A program made the position numbers and the translations under genes. A stretch of DNA of 64,000 bases, taken from positions 437,001 to 501,000 of the forward strand of contig NZ_CP095554.1 in assembly GCF_023078375.1 (NCBI RefSeq), written 5' to 3'. The notes below the pieces were generated by a model that worked only from the letters and a program-made list of their open reading frames with translations, was not told the origin of the DNA and did not search any database. This document shows positions 28,312-36,164 of this stretch, piece after piece. Positions within the stretch are counted from its first letter, which is position 1. Each line of letters starts with the position of its first letter. The stretch is from Roseomonas gilardii subsp. gilardii. Lineage in GTDB: Bacteria > Pseudomonadota > Alphaproteobacteria > Acetobacterales > Acetobacteraceae.

Positions 28312-28348
28312 ATTGAACGTCCCTATCTTTGTGATAGGTATTTCCTAA
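28312..28348. promoter_or_regulatory. OxyR binding site in the katA/oxyR promoter region
   Basis: Four tetranucleotides with 7-base spacing, ATTG-N7-CTAT-N7-ATAG-N7-CTAA, match the ATAG-N7-CTAT-N7-ATAG-N7-CTAT pattern of OxyR with one mismatch in each outer element. The site starts 66 bp from katA and ends 19 bp from oxyR, suited to dual control. Confidence 0.75.
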
Positions 28349-28367
28349 GAATGGACGGGATGAAGCC

Positions 28368-29297
28368 ATGACTCCGAACACCCTGGCCGGCCTCTCGCTC
28401 CGCGACCTCGAATACGCCGTCACGGTCGCGGAACTGCGCCATTTCGGCCGGGCCGCCGAACGCTGCGGCGTCAGCCAGCCGGCCCTGAGCGAGCAGATCC
28501 GCAAGCTGGAAAGCCTGCTGGGCGTGACGCTCTTCGAAAGGTCCAGCCGCCGGATCGAGCTCACCAACCAGGGGGCGAACCTGCTGCGGCAGGCGGAGAC
28601 GGTGATCCGGGAGGCGCGCGGCCTGCTGGAAATGGCCCGGGGGGCGGCTGAGCCGCTGACCGGCCCGCTCCGCCTGGGCGTGATCGCGACGCTCGGCCCC
28701 TATTACGTGCCCTGGCTGCTGCCGGACATGCGGGCCCGCTATCCCGGCCTGAGCCTGCGCCTCCAGGAAGGGCGGACCGGCGAGTTACTGGATTCGCTGC
28801 AACGCGGCACGCTCGACCTGGCGCTGGTCGCCCTGCCTTCGGGGGCCGCCGGGCTCACCGAGGTTCCGCTCTTCTTCGAGCCCTTCCAGCTCGCCTGCCC
28901 GCAGGGGCACCCGCTCCTGGAACGGGAGCGGATCGGCCTCGCGGAGCTCGACGGCCAGGGGCTGCTGCTGCTGGAGGAAGGGCACTGCCTGCGGGAACAG
29001 GCGCTTTCGCTCTGCCATGTCCCCGCCGGGATGCGCGAGGCGCGCTTCGCCAGTTCCCTCGAAATGCTGCGCCACATGATCGCGGCTGGGGAGGGCTATT
29101 CCCTCCTGCCCCTGCTGTCGCGCCGGGAAGGCACGGCGCTGGACGGGCTCATCGGCTACCGCCCGATGCGGGAGCCCCGGATCGGCCGCAGCATCGGGCT
29201 GGTCTGGCGCGGCACGGACCCACGCGGCCCGGTCTTCACGGAACTCGCGGAGGTGCTGCGGGACACCGCCCCGCCGGGGACCGATCCGGAACGGTGA
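28368..29297 (+). CDS. oxyR: hydrogen-peroxide sensor OxyR (LysR family)
   Basis: A 309-residue LysR protein. The HTH (residues 9-68; RHFGRAAERCGVSQPALSEQ) is OxyR-like, and the two redox cysteines C207 and C216 (EEGHCLREQALSLCH) have the nine-residue spacing of C199/C208 in E. coli OxyR. The effector domain ends with a normal LysR C-terminus. It is divergent from katA, and the intergenic OxyR-type motif supports autoregulation and catalase activation. It converges on the hyfI-like gene 52 bp away. Confidence 0.92.
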   Translation: MTPNTLAGLSLRDLEYAVTVAELRHFGRAAERCGVSQPALSEQIRKLESLLGVTLFERSSRRIELTNQGANLLRQAETVIREARGLLEMARGAAEPLTGPLRLGVIATLGPYYVPWLLPDMRARYPGLSLRLQEGRTGELLDSLQRGTLDLALVALPSGAAGLTEVPLFFEPFQLACPQGHPLLERERIGLAELDGQGLLLLEEGHCLREQALSLCHVPAGMREARFASSLEMLRHMIAAGEGYSLLPLLSRREGTALDGLIGYRPMREPRIGRSIGLVWRGTDPRGPVFTELAEVLRDTAPPGTDPER

Positions 29298-29349
29298 AAC
29301 AGGCGGGCGCGGTCCGATCTTCCGGCGAAATGCCCGCAAATGGGTCGGT

Positions 29350-30111
29350 TCAGCCGGAACGGCCTTCCCGGGCGTCTCCCTCATCGGGGTCCGCCTCATC
29401 CTCCAGGGGCGGCGCAGCCGGCGGGATCTCCTGGGCGGCCTCCCGTGACGGGTCCCGCAGGCGTGAATCCTGCGGTGGCAGATCGTGGGGAGGCGGCTCA
29501 TCCCGGAGCCAGGATTCCTCCGCCATGACCTCCCCCACTGGCGCCATGGCCGGCGCGGCCGCGCCCGTCCCGCCTGCCCGGAGCAGGGCCAGCAACCCCT
29601 CCAGCACCTGTTCCGGGGACGGTGGGCAGCCGGGGATCAGCAGGTCCACCGGCAGCACCGCCCCGACCCCGCCCTCCACCGCCGGGGAGGTGTGGAAACA
29701 GCCGCCATCCACCGCGCAGTCGCCCACGGCCACCACCCAGGCGGGCTGCGCCATGCAGGCATGGGCGCGGCGCAGCGCCTCGGCCATGTTGCGTGTCACC
29801 GGGCCGCTCACCAGCAGCAGGTCGGCCTGCCGCGGCGAATCCACGAAGCGCAGGCCGAAGCGCTCCAGCTCATAGGGCGGCGCGTCGAGGGCGGCGATCT
29901 CCGCCTCGCAGCCGCCGCAGGAACCGGCATCGATCTCCCGGATCGCCAGGCTGCGCCCCAGCCGGGCGCGGGCGCCGGTGGCCATCTGTGCCGCCAGGGC
30001 GGCGACCAGATCGCCTGGCGGCTGCGGCGGCGCCTCCGCCGGCGGGGCATGGAGCAGGTTGCGGATCAGGCGCGACCAGGGCAGGCGGGCGCTCACCGGG
30101 CGGCCCTCCAT
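29350..30111 (-). CDS. HyfI/NuoB-like 4Fe-4S subunit
   Basis: A 253-residue protein with the small Fe-S subunit fold shared by complex I subunit B and group 4 hydrogenases. C65 and C68 (DAGSCGGCEAEIAAL), C132 (GDCAVDGGCF) and C162 (IPGCPPSPEQVLEGL) match the four cluster ligands; spacing C-x2-C is hydrogenase-like, not the adjacent Cys pair of NuoB. The last 70 residues are a Pro/Asp/Glu-rich tail not found in the family core. It lies 10 bp after the hyfG-like gene. No membrane subunits (hyfB, C, E, F) lie on either side, so the pair is isolated. The physiological role is unknown. Confidence 0.8.
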   Translation of the reverse strand: MEGRPVSARLPWSRLIRNLLHAPPAEAPPQPPGDLVAALAAQMATGARARLGRSLAIREIDAGSCGGCEAEIAALDAPPYELERFGLRFVDSPRQADLLLVSGPVTRNMAEALRRAHACMAQPAWVVAVGDCAVDGGCFHTSPAVEGGVGAVLPVDLLIPGCPPSPEQVLEGLLALLRAGGTGAAAPAMAPVGEVMAEESWLRDEPPPHDLPPQDSRLRDPSREAAQEIPPAAPPLEDEADPDEGDAREGRSG

Positions 30112-30121
30112 GGGGGCGGGC

Positions 30122-31704
30122 TCACAGGTCCACCCCGCTGCAGGTCAGGCCGAAGGAATGCTCGCACAAAGCGAGATCGGCCAGTTCGCTCCCCTCCATC
30201 ACCGCCTCCAGCAAGGGCCAGTGCAGCCAGGCCGGATCGCGGACGAAGCAGGCCCGCACCAGCCCCTCGCCATCCAGGGAAAGCCAGTGCAGCACCTCTC
30301 CCCGCGCCCCTTCCACCACGCCCACCCCTTCCCCGGCACGCGCCGGCAGGGGGATGGCGATCTCCCCGTCCGGCAGGGCATCGAGCAGCAGGGGCAGGAG
30401 CTGAAGGCTTTCCCGGGCCTCGGCCAGGCGCAGCGCCAGCCGGGCGGCCGCATCGCCGCCCTGGGCGCGCGGGATCTCCATCCGGTCATAGGGTGCATAG
30501 GGCAGGTCCCGCCGCGCATCGAAATCCCGCCCCGAGGCCCGGCCGACCACACCCCCCGCCGCGAAGCGCTCCGCCAGGGGCAGCGGCAGGCTCCCGGCCC
30601 CGGCCAGGCGCTCGGCCGCCGGGGCGGGCTGCGGCGGCAGCGCCGCCAGCCCCGCCGCCACCACCTCCAGCGCCGCGCGCAGCGCCGCCTCCCCCTCCGG
30701 CGAAAGGTCCACCGCCAGCCCGCCCGGCACCACCACATCCATGGCCAGCCGGTGCCCGAAAGCGGCGCCGAGCGCCCGGCGCAGGATCTCCCGCAGGCGC
30801 GCGGCGGCGGCCGCGCATTCGCCCGCCCCCGCCGCGCGGCAGGCGGCTGCCCAGGCGTCGAGGTGGTTCGCCACGCGCTCCAGCTCCGCCAGCACGCCGC
30901 GCAGCACGGTGGCGCGGGGCGGCACGGCGCGGCCGGCGGCCGCCTCCGCCGCCATGGCGAAGGCCCAGCCATGGGCCACCGCATCCACCGCGGACAGGCG
31001 TGCGGCGAAGCGCGCGGCGCCGCGCGGCGACTTGCCACGGATCAGCCCCAGCGTGCCCTTGTGGGCATAGCCCAGCCGCGCCTCCAGCCGCGCCACGCGC
31101 TCGCCCAGCAGATCCAGGCGCAGATGCGCGGGCTCGGCGATGCCGGCGCGCACGGGGCCGAGGGCAAGCTGGTGCAGCCCCTCGCCCTCCGGCGGGGGGC
31201 GGAACTCCGGCTGCGGCGGCGGGGCCGACCGGCGCACCGGCACGGCGGCCAGGGGCCGGTCGAACAGCCAGCGGCCATGATCCAGCCAGGGGCGAGGATC
31301 GGCCGCCCCCGCAGGGGGCGGGGGGAGAGGCCACCGCCCCTGGCCGGCATGGCGGGGGCCGGGCCGTTCTCACCCTGCGCGGCAGCCCCCCAGAGATCGC
31401 GCGCCGCGCGCTCGAACAGGGCGGCGCCCGGCCGCGCGGGGGACAGCGCGGCGAAGCGGCCCTCACGCAGCGGCGCCGAGGCCAGCAATAGCCGCGCCGG
31501 CGCGCCGCCCTCCGGGATGCGCTTCAGGAAGGCGGCATGGACCAGCCCGGGTTCCGACCAGAGGCCCAGCAGTTCCAGCCCCGGCTCCTGCCGCAAGGCG
31601 TCCGGCAGGGCGTCCCAGTCCGTGCTGCGGAGCAGGTAGCGCTCATGCGGATGGCAGTTCTGCGGGCTGCCGGAACGGATCAGGCGGGAAGCGGCTTCGG
31701 TCAT
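30122..31704 (-). CDS. HyfG-like large subunit (NuoC-NuoD fusion type), one frame break
   Basis: The start at ATG 31704 gives an N-terminal 30-kDa-like part (MTEAASRLIRSGSPQN, LLGLWSEPGLVHAAFLKRIP). Near 31315-31340, in a GC-rich run, one base seems missing; the protein continues in another frame from about PPPPAGAADPRPW into the 49-kDa part (GPVRAGIAEPAHLRLDLLGE, RLEARLGYAHKGTLGLI). The two CxxC pairs that bind the NiFe site in hydrogenases are absent: the N-terminal one is replaced by LGYAHKG and the C-terminus ends SFGLTCSGVDL. It is therefore an energy-converting-hydrogenase-related (Ehr) subunit, not a hydrogenase. Corrected length is about 527 residues. It is followed 10 bp later by the Fe-S subunit. 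Confidence 0.78.
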
Positions 31705-31953
31705 GCACCCCAGGAGGTTCCGGGACGATCGGGAAGGATGCACCAAGAGGCAGGCGGGGCCGTCTGGCAAGGTCCCTCTGGCAAGATGGCCGCACGGGCT
31801 TGTCATACGCCCTCTTCCCATGTGCCGCCGGTGCCTTGCCAAACCGGCGGGGCGGGTTTCCCCTGCGGCGTCGCGCCTCTCCGCCGGCCCCCGATGCGAC
31901 CGGGGCCGGGTGGCGGAGGCCAGAGGAACCGCCCGAGGGCGGAAGGGGTGAGC

Positions 31954-33306
31954 ATGGAATACCGCAGCATCGAGGCCGCCGCCGAGGCCCTGGCAGACTG
32001 GCGCACCAGCAGCCTGGAACTGGTGGAGGCCGCGCTGGCGCGGATCGCCGAGCCGGAGGGCGAAGGGGCTCGGGCCTTCGTGGCGGTGCAGGCGGAACAG
32101 GCCCGCGCCGCCGCCGGAGCGATGGACGCGCTGCGCCGGGCCGGGCGGGCGCCGTCGCGCTGGGCGGGCATCCCGATCAGCATCAAGGATCTCTACGACC
32201 AGGCGGGCGTCACCTCCACGGCCGGCTCCACGGCGCTGCGCGACGCGCCGCCCGCCACCCGCACCGCGCTTTCCGTGGCACGGCTGGAACGGGCGGGCTT
32301 CGTGGTGCTGGGACGCACCAACATGGTGGAGTTCGCCTTCTCCGGCCTGGGGGTGAACCCGCATCACGGTACCCCCCGCTCGCCCTGGGACCGTGCCACC
32401 GGGCGCCTGCCGGGCGGCTCCTCCTCCGGTGCCGCCGTGGCGGTGGCGGATGGCATGGGCCTCGCCGGGCTGGGCTCCGACACGGGCGGCTCCTGCCGCG
32501 TGCCGGCGGCGCTCTGCGGCATCGTCGGCTGGAAGCCCACGGCGAACCGCGTGCCGCTGACGGGCACCGTGCCGCTCAGCCATACGCTGGACAGCCTCGG
32601 CCCCCTCGCCAACACCGCTGCCTGCTGCGCCGTGCTCGATGCGATCATGGCGGACGGGGAGGAGGGCGCGGCCCCGGCCCCCGCGCCGCTGTCCGGCGCC
32701 CGTTTCGCCGTGCCGCGCGGCACCTTCCTCTTCGACGGGATCGAGGCCGCCGTGGCCGAAGCCTTCGACGCGGCGCTGCGCAGGCTGGAAAAGGCCGGGG
32801 CGCGGATCGAGGAGCTCGACTTCCCCGAACTCGCGGAGATCCCCGCCGCCAATGCCAAGGGCGGCTTCGCGGCGGCGGAATCCTGGGCCTGGCACGCATC
32901 GCTGATCGCGCGCGCGCGGGATGCCTACGACCCGCGCGTGCTGGCGCGCATCGAGAAGGGCGCGGCGATGACGGCGGCGGACTATCTCGATCTCCAGGTG
33001 GCGCGGGCGCGGATCATCGCCGCCGCGAATGCCCGCACCGAGGGGTTCGACGCCTTCCTCTGCCCGACCTGCGTCGTGACGCCCCCGGCCATCGCCGCGG
33101 TGGAGGCGCCGGATGAGTATCATCGCATCAACCTCCTGCTGCTGCGGAACACGGCGGTGGGCAATTTCCTCGACCGCTGCTCCATCAGCCTGCCCTGCCA
33201 GGCCCCTGGCACGGCCCCGGTCGGGCTGATGCTGACGGGTGCAGCGGGGGCGGACCGGGCGCTGCTGGCGCTGGCCCAGGGCGCCGAGGCCGCGCTGCGG
33301 GCATGA
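31954..33306 (+). CDS. amidase (amidase signature family)
   Basis: A 450-residue amidase. The Ser-cisSer-Lys triad is visible: Lys in PISIKDLYDQAGVTSTAGS near residue 78, and the serine cluster LPGGSSSGAAVAVADGMG near 152 followed by LGSDTGGSCRVPAALCGIVG with the nucleophile. GGAAGGGG precedes the ATG at 31954. The family hydrolyses amides or ureido compounds; this member resembles the many AtzF/GatA-like amidases of soil proteobacteria and lacks evidence of a GatCAB role, since gatB and gatC are not nearby. A cupin gene overlaps its stop by four bases (ATGA), so the two are translated together. Confidence 0.88.
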   Translation: MEYRSIEAAAEALADWRTSSLELVEAALARIAEPEGEGARAFVAVQAEQARAAAGAMDALRRAGRAPSRWAGIPISIKDLYDQAGVTSTAGSTALRDAPPATRTALSVARLERAGFVVLGRTNMVEFAFSGLGVNPHHGTPRSPWDRATGRLPGGSSSGAAVAVADGMGLAGLGSDTGGSCRVPAALCGIVGWKPTANRVPLTGTVPLSHTLDSLGPLANTAACCAVLDAIMADGEEGAAPAPAPLSGARFAVPRGTFLFDGIEAAVAEAFDAALRRLEKAGARIEELDFPELAEIPAANAKGGFAAAESWAWHASLIARARDAYDPRVLARIEKGAAMTAADYLDLQVARARIIAAANARTEGFDAFLCPTCVVTPPAIAAVEAPDEYHRINLLLLRNTAVGNFLDRCSISLPCQAPGTAPVGLMLTGAAGADRALLALAQGAEAALRA

Positions 33307-33710
33307 CCCCGGTGCCGCGCTTCGGGCGGCTGTCGGACGGGGCGCGGCCGGCGGCGGGCGGCGAGGTCTTCACCGATCTCGCCAGCCTGCCCGGCGCCCG
33401 GATCGAGCGCATCGCCTCGCGTGGTCCGCTCGGCGCGGGGAGCCAGGGCTGGTACGAGCAGGACTGGCCGGAATTCGTCCTGCTGGTCGCCGGCGCGGCG
33501 GTGCTGGATTTCGGCGAGGGCCGCGAACGCCGCCTTTCGCCCGGCGACTGGGTGATGCTGCCGGCGGGGTGCCGCCACCGTGTCGCCTGGGTGGCGCCGG
33601 AGGAGGACACGCTCTGGCTCGCCGTGCATGGCAACCCGGCCGGGGCGGTGACCATCGCGCCGGCATCCCCGGACAGGCCCCTGGGCAGGGTGGGCGAGCC
33701 CGGCGGCTGA
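33303..33710 (+). CDS. small cupin-domain protein
   Basis: A 135-residue single-domain cupin. The barrel shows the second-motif pattern LSPGDWVMLPAGCRHRVAW near residue 78 and a preceding EFVLLVAGAAVLDFGEG. The first cupin motif is weak (the usual His pair is replaced by QGWYEQDWPEF), so the metal site may be altered. It overlaps the amidase stop by four bases, suggesting a common small-molecule pathway. Function unknown. Confidence 0.8.
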   Translation: MTPVPRFGRLSDGARPAAGGEVFTDLASLPGARIERIASRGPLGAGSQGWYEQDWPEFVLLVAGAAVLDFGEGRERRLSPGDWVMLPAGCRHRVAWVAPEEDTLWLAVHGNPAGAVTIAPASPDRPLGRVGEPGG

Positions 33711-34091
33711 GTGCTGCCCCGGGGTGATCGAGCGGGGGGATCATGCGAATGGCGGCGTGCATGGGCCTTCGGAGACATCACAGCCCGGTGCCTGTGCTGT
33801 CTGCCCCTCCACCTGCACGGGCCAGGGTCTTCACCCTGTGCGCCATCCGGGATTTGAGGGTTTTAAGGTTTTAGGTTTTTAGCCCTTTATCCATTCGGAT
33901 GGATGCGGGGCCTTACCTCGGGTGATGAGCAGGGTTGCCCGGGCTTTCGCCTCCAGGGCGGTGATATTGGCGCACTGTTGATTATATTCCTATATTCCAA
34001 CCAGATTAGGGAATCAAGTCCTTCTGGCTGATCCTGAAGCGCGGCGCTGGCCCCTCGCGAGCCCATGGGCCGGCGCATTCCGCCACTCGTT
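33711..34091. other. 381-bp gap between convergent genes with an AT-rich island
   Basis: No gene was recognised. From about 33840 to 34030 the base composition drops sharply relative to the rest of the window. It holds GGTTTTAA-GGTTTTA-GGTTTTTA at 33859-33881 and an inverted pair TTGATT...AATCAA (33978-34016). The amidase-cupin pair ends on one side and nth ends on the other, so any promoter here would have to drive a small RNA. Confidence 0.5.
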
Positions 34092-34871
34092 TCAGGCCGT
34101 CCTGGACCGCTGCGACGGCACGAGCACCTTGTCGCGGTAGTTGCAGGATTCCCGCGCCACGCAGCGCCAGCATTCCGGCAGCCGGGCCTTGCAGACATAG
34201 CGCCCGTGCAGGATCAGCCAGTGATGCGCGTCGCGCAGCCATTCCGGCGGACAGCGCTTCAGCAGCGCCTCCTCCACCTCCCGCACATCCTTGCCGGGGG
34301 CGAGGCCGGTGCGGTTGCCCAGGCGGAAGATATGCGTGTCCACCGCCATGGCGGGCTGGTGGAAGGCGACGCTCAGCACCACGGAGGCGGTCTTGCGGCC
34401 GACGCCGGGCAGGGCCTCCAGCGCCTCGCGGCTGTCGGGCACTTCCCCGCCATGCCGGTCGAGCAGCATCTGCGACAGGGCGACCACGTTGCGCGCCTTG
34501 CCCTGCCACAGGCCGATGCTGCGGATGTGGCGGCCCACGCCCTCCACGCCGAGGGCCAGCATGGCGGCGGGGTTGTCCGCCGCCGCGAAAAGGCCCCCGC
34601 GTTCCGGGTCCGTGGCCCGGTTCACGGCCGCGTCGGTGGTCTGGGCGGACAGGACCACGGCCACCAGCAGGGTGAAGGGGTTGCTGTAGTGCAGCTCGGT
34701 CCGCGCATCCGGATTGGCGTCGCGCAGGGCCTCCAGGAAGCGGATGGCTTGGTCCGCCGCCATCCGCCGGGCCCGCCGGGGCGCCCCCGCCGTGCCATGC
34801 AGGGCGGTGGCGGGGCGGCGGGCAGTCCGCGGCCGGACGGCGCGCGGCTTTTCGGAGGATTCGGCTGGCAC
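34092..34871 (-). CDS. nth: endonuclease III (DNA glycosylase/AP lyase)
   Basis: A 259-residue base-excision repair enzyme for oxidised pyrimidines. The helix-hairpin-helix carries the catalytic Lys (LPGVGRKTASVVL near residue 158), the catalytic Asp follows in AVDTHIFRLGNR, and the C-terminal 4Fe-4S loop has the exact C-x6-C-x2-C-x5-C spacing (CKARLPECWRCVARESC). The first 35 residues are an Arg/Ala-rich extension. The next gene (DUF2244) starts divergently 30 bp away. Confidence 0.94.
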   Translation of the reverse strand: MPAESSEKPRAVRPRTARRPATALHGTAGAPRRARRMAADQAIRFLEALRDANPDARTELHYSNPFTLLVAVVLSAQTTDAAVNRATDPERGGLFAAADNPAAMLALGVEGVGRHIRSIGLWQGKARNVVALSQMLLDRHGGEVPDSREALEALPGVGRKTASVVLSVAFHQPAMAVDTHIFRLGNRTGLAPGKDVREVEEALLKRCPPEWLRDAHHWLILHGRYVCKARLPECWRCVARESCNYRDKVLVPSQRSRTA

Positions 34872-34901
34872 GGCGATCTCGCTAGCCTATCTTTCCCCAC
34901 C

Positions 34902-35462
34902 ATGACAGTGGAAGTGCCCATGGGGGATGCGCCCCTCGGGGGTGCCCCGCTCCGGGAGGAGCCGGTGCTCTTCGAGGCGGTCAGCGTACCGCCACGCTCC
35001 TGGACGCCACGGGGCTTCCTGGTGCTGGCGCTGCTCCTGGGCGCGGCGGCGGCGGCGGCCTGCGTGGTGTTCGTCCGGCTCGGCGCCTGGCCCATCCTGG
35101 GTTTCATGGGGGCCGAGATCCCCCTGGTGCTGGGCCTCATGGTGCTGCACCACCGGCGTTCCGGACGGGTGTCGGAGGTTCTTTCCCTGACGGCGGACCG
35201 GCTGAGGGTCCGGCGCACCGATGCGCGGGGAAGGCGGGAGGAGTTCCTGTTCCAGCCCTACTGGACCCGCGTGGAGTTGCGCAGCCATCCGGGTTCGTCC
35301 GGCCAGCTCCGGCTGCTGTGCCGCGACCGGGGGGTCGAGATCGGCCGCTGCCTTTCGGGTGAGGACAAGCGCGATCTGGCGCGGGCCCTGGAGACGGCCT
35401 TGTTCCGCTATCGGGAGCCCCGCTTCGACAATCCTCAACTGCGGCCCCAGATCCGGAACTGA
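34902..35462 (+). CDS. DUF2244 integral membrane protein
   Basis: A 186-residue protein with two adjacent membrane segments (FLVLALLLGAAAAAACVVFV near residue 39 and ILGFMGAEIPLVLGLMVLH near 65), followed by a C-terminal soluble domain (FLFQPYWTRVELR and LSGEDKRDLARALETAL). This is the layout of the DUF2244 family found in alphaproteobacteria, whose function is unknown. The ATG at 34902 lacks a clear ribosome site; an in-frame ATG at 34920 is preceded by GGAAG and could be the real start. It converges on the HTH gene 73 bp downstream. Confidence 0.8.
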   Translation: MTVEVPMGDAPLGGAPLREEPVLFEAVSVPPRSWTPRGFLVLALLLGAAAAAACVVFVRLGAWPILGFMGAEIPLVLGLMVLHHRRSGRVSEVLSLTADRLRVRRTDARGRREEFLFQPYWTRVELRSHPGSSGQLRLLCRDRGVEIGRCLSGEDKRDLARALETALFRYREPRFDNPQLRPQIRN

Positions 35463-35535
35463 GACCCGCATCGCCTGAGCGCAGGGACGGGCTGGCGTTC
35501 AGGCGATGCCGACAGCCCCCGGCGGGGGCGCTGCC

Positions 35536-35979
35536 TCAATCGACCGGGGCGAGGCTCTTGATCAGGTCGAAGACCCGCTTGCGCACGGCCGGTTCCGTGA
35601 TGCGGTAATAGGCGCGCACCAGTTCCAGCGTCTCGCGCCGGTTCAGCGTGTCGTCCTCGAAGCCTTCCTGCCCCTCGGCGAAGCCGGCCAGCCGCGTGCG
35701 GTTGCCGCCACCCAGCGCGTCGGGCATGTCGTCGAAGAAGAAGCCGATCGGCACGTCCAGCACGCGCGCGATGTCGAACAGGCGGGATGCGCCGATCCGG
35801 TTCACGCCGCGTTCGTATTTCTGGACCTGCTGGAAGGTGAGGCCCAGCGCCTCGCCCAGCTTCTCCTGGCTCATCCCCAGCAGGGTGCGACGCAGGCGGA
35901 CGCGTCCCCCCACATGGACATCGATCGGGCTGGGGCGATGCTCTCGCTCGCCACGCTCAGCCGGCTCGTCCCTCGACAT
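35536..35979 (-). CDS. XRE-family HTH regulator (lnt-linked)
   Basis: A 147-residue regulator with one HTH_3 domain (PIDVHVGGRVRLRRTLLGMS, QEKLGEALGLTFQQVQKYER), a sequence type highly conserved in alphaproteobacteria. A C-terminal helical segment follows (LELVRAYYRITEPAVRKRVF). It is the last gene of the run miaB-phoH-ybeY-corC-lnt; in relatives metK usually comes next, but here a convergent DUF2244 gene follows. The start at 35979 has GGAG nine bases upstream; an in-frame ATG at 36084 (GAGGGGG upstream) would add 35 residues. A TTGACA at 36142-36137 in the AT-rich gap after lnt suggests its own promoter. Targets are unknown. Confidence 0.82.
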   Translation of the reverse strand: MSRDEPAERGEREHRPSPIDVHVGGRVRLRRTLLGMSQEKLGEALGLTFQQVQKYERGVNRIGASRLFDIARVLDVPIGFFFDDMPDALGGGNRTRLAGFAEGQEGFEDDTLNRRETLELVRAYYRITEPAVRKRVFDLIKSLAPVD

Positions 35980-36109
35980 CTGACCGTTCTCCAATTTTCC
36001 GTTCGGCCGGCTCTTGCCAGGCACATCATCCGTGTGACGGCGCGTTTCCTGGGCGTCTCGGGCGAAGGCTATCGACTGCACCATGGAGCGGCTGCCCCCT
36101 CTGTTCTCT

Positions 36110-36142
36110 CTATAACCTGCGATTGCAGAAAGAATTTGTCAA
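36110..36142 (-). promoter_or_regulatory. candidate promoter for the lnt-linked HTH gene
   Basis: On the minus strand TTGACA (36142-36137) is followed by TTATAG (36115-36110) after 21 bases; the -35 match is perfect but the spacing to the best -10 is long. The stretch is AT-rich in an otherwise GC-rich region. Confidence 0.3.
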
Positions 36143-36164
36143 CTCTTTTGAGATTTCTCTTTTT

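Noticed and set aside
29485-31639. Plus-strand Arg/Pro/Ala-rich frames over the hyf-like pair
   Set aside because: Extreme composition bias and no recognisable domain; the minus strand encodes Fe-S and 49-kDa-like subunits.
30122-31704. Assignment as an active NiFe hydrogenase
   Set aside because: Both CxxC pairs that hold the NiFe site are missing and no maturation genes are nearby.
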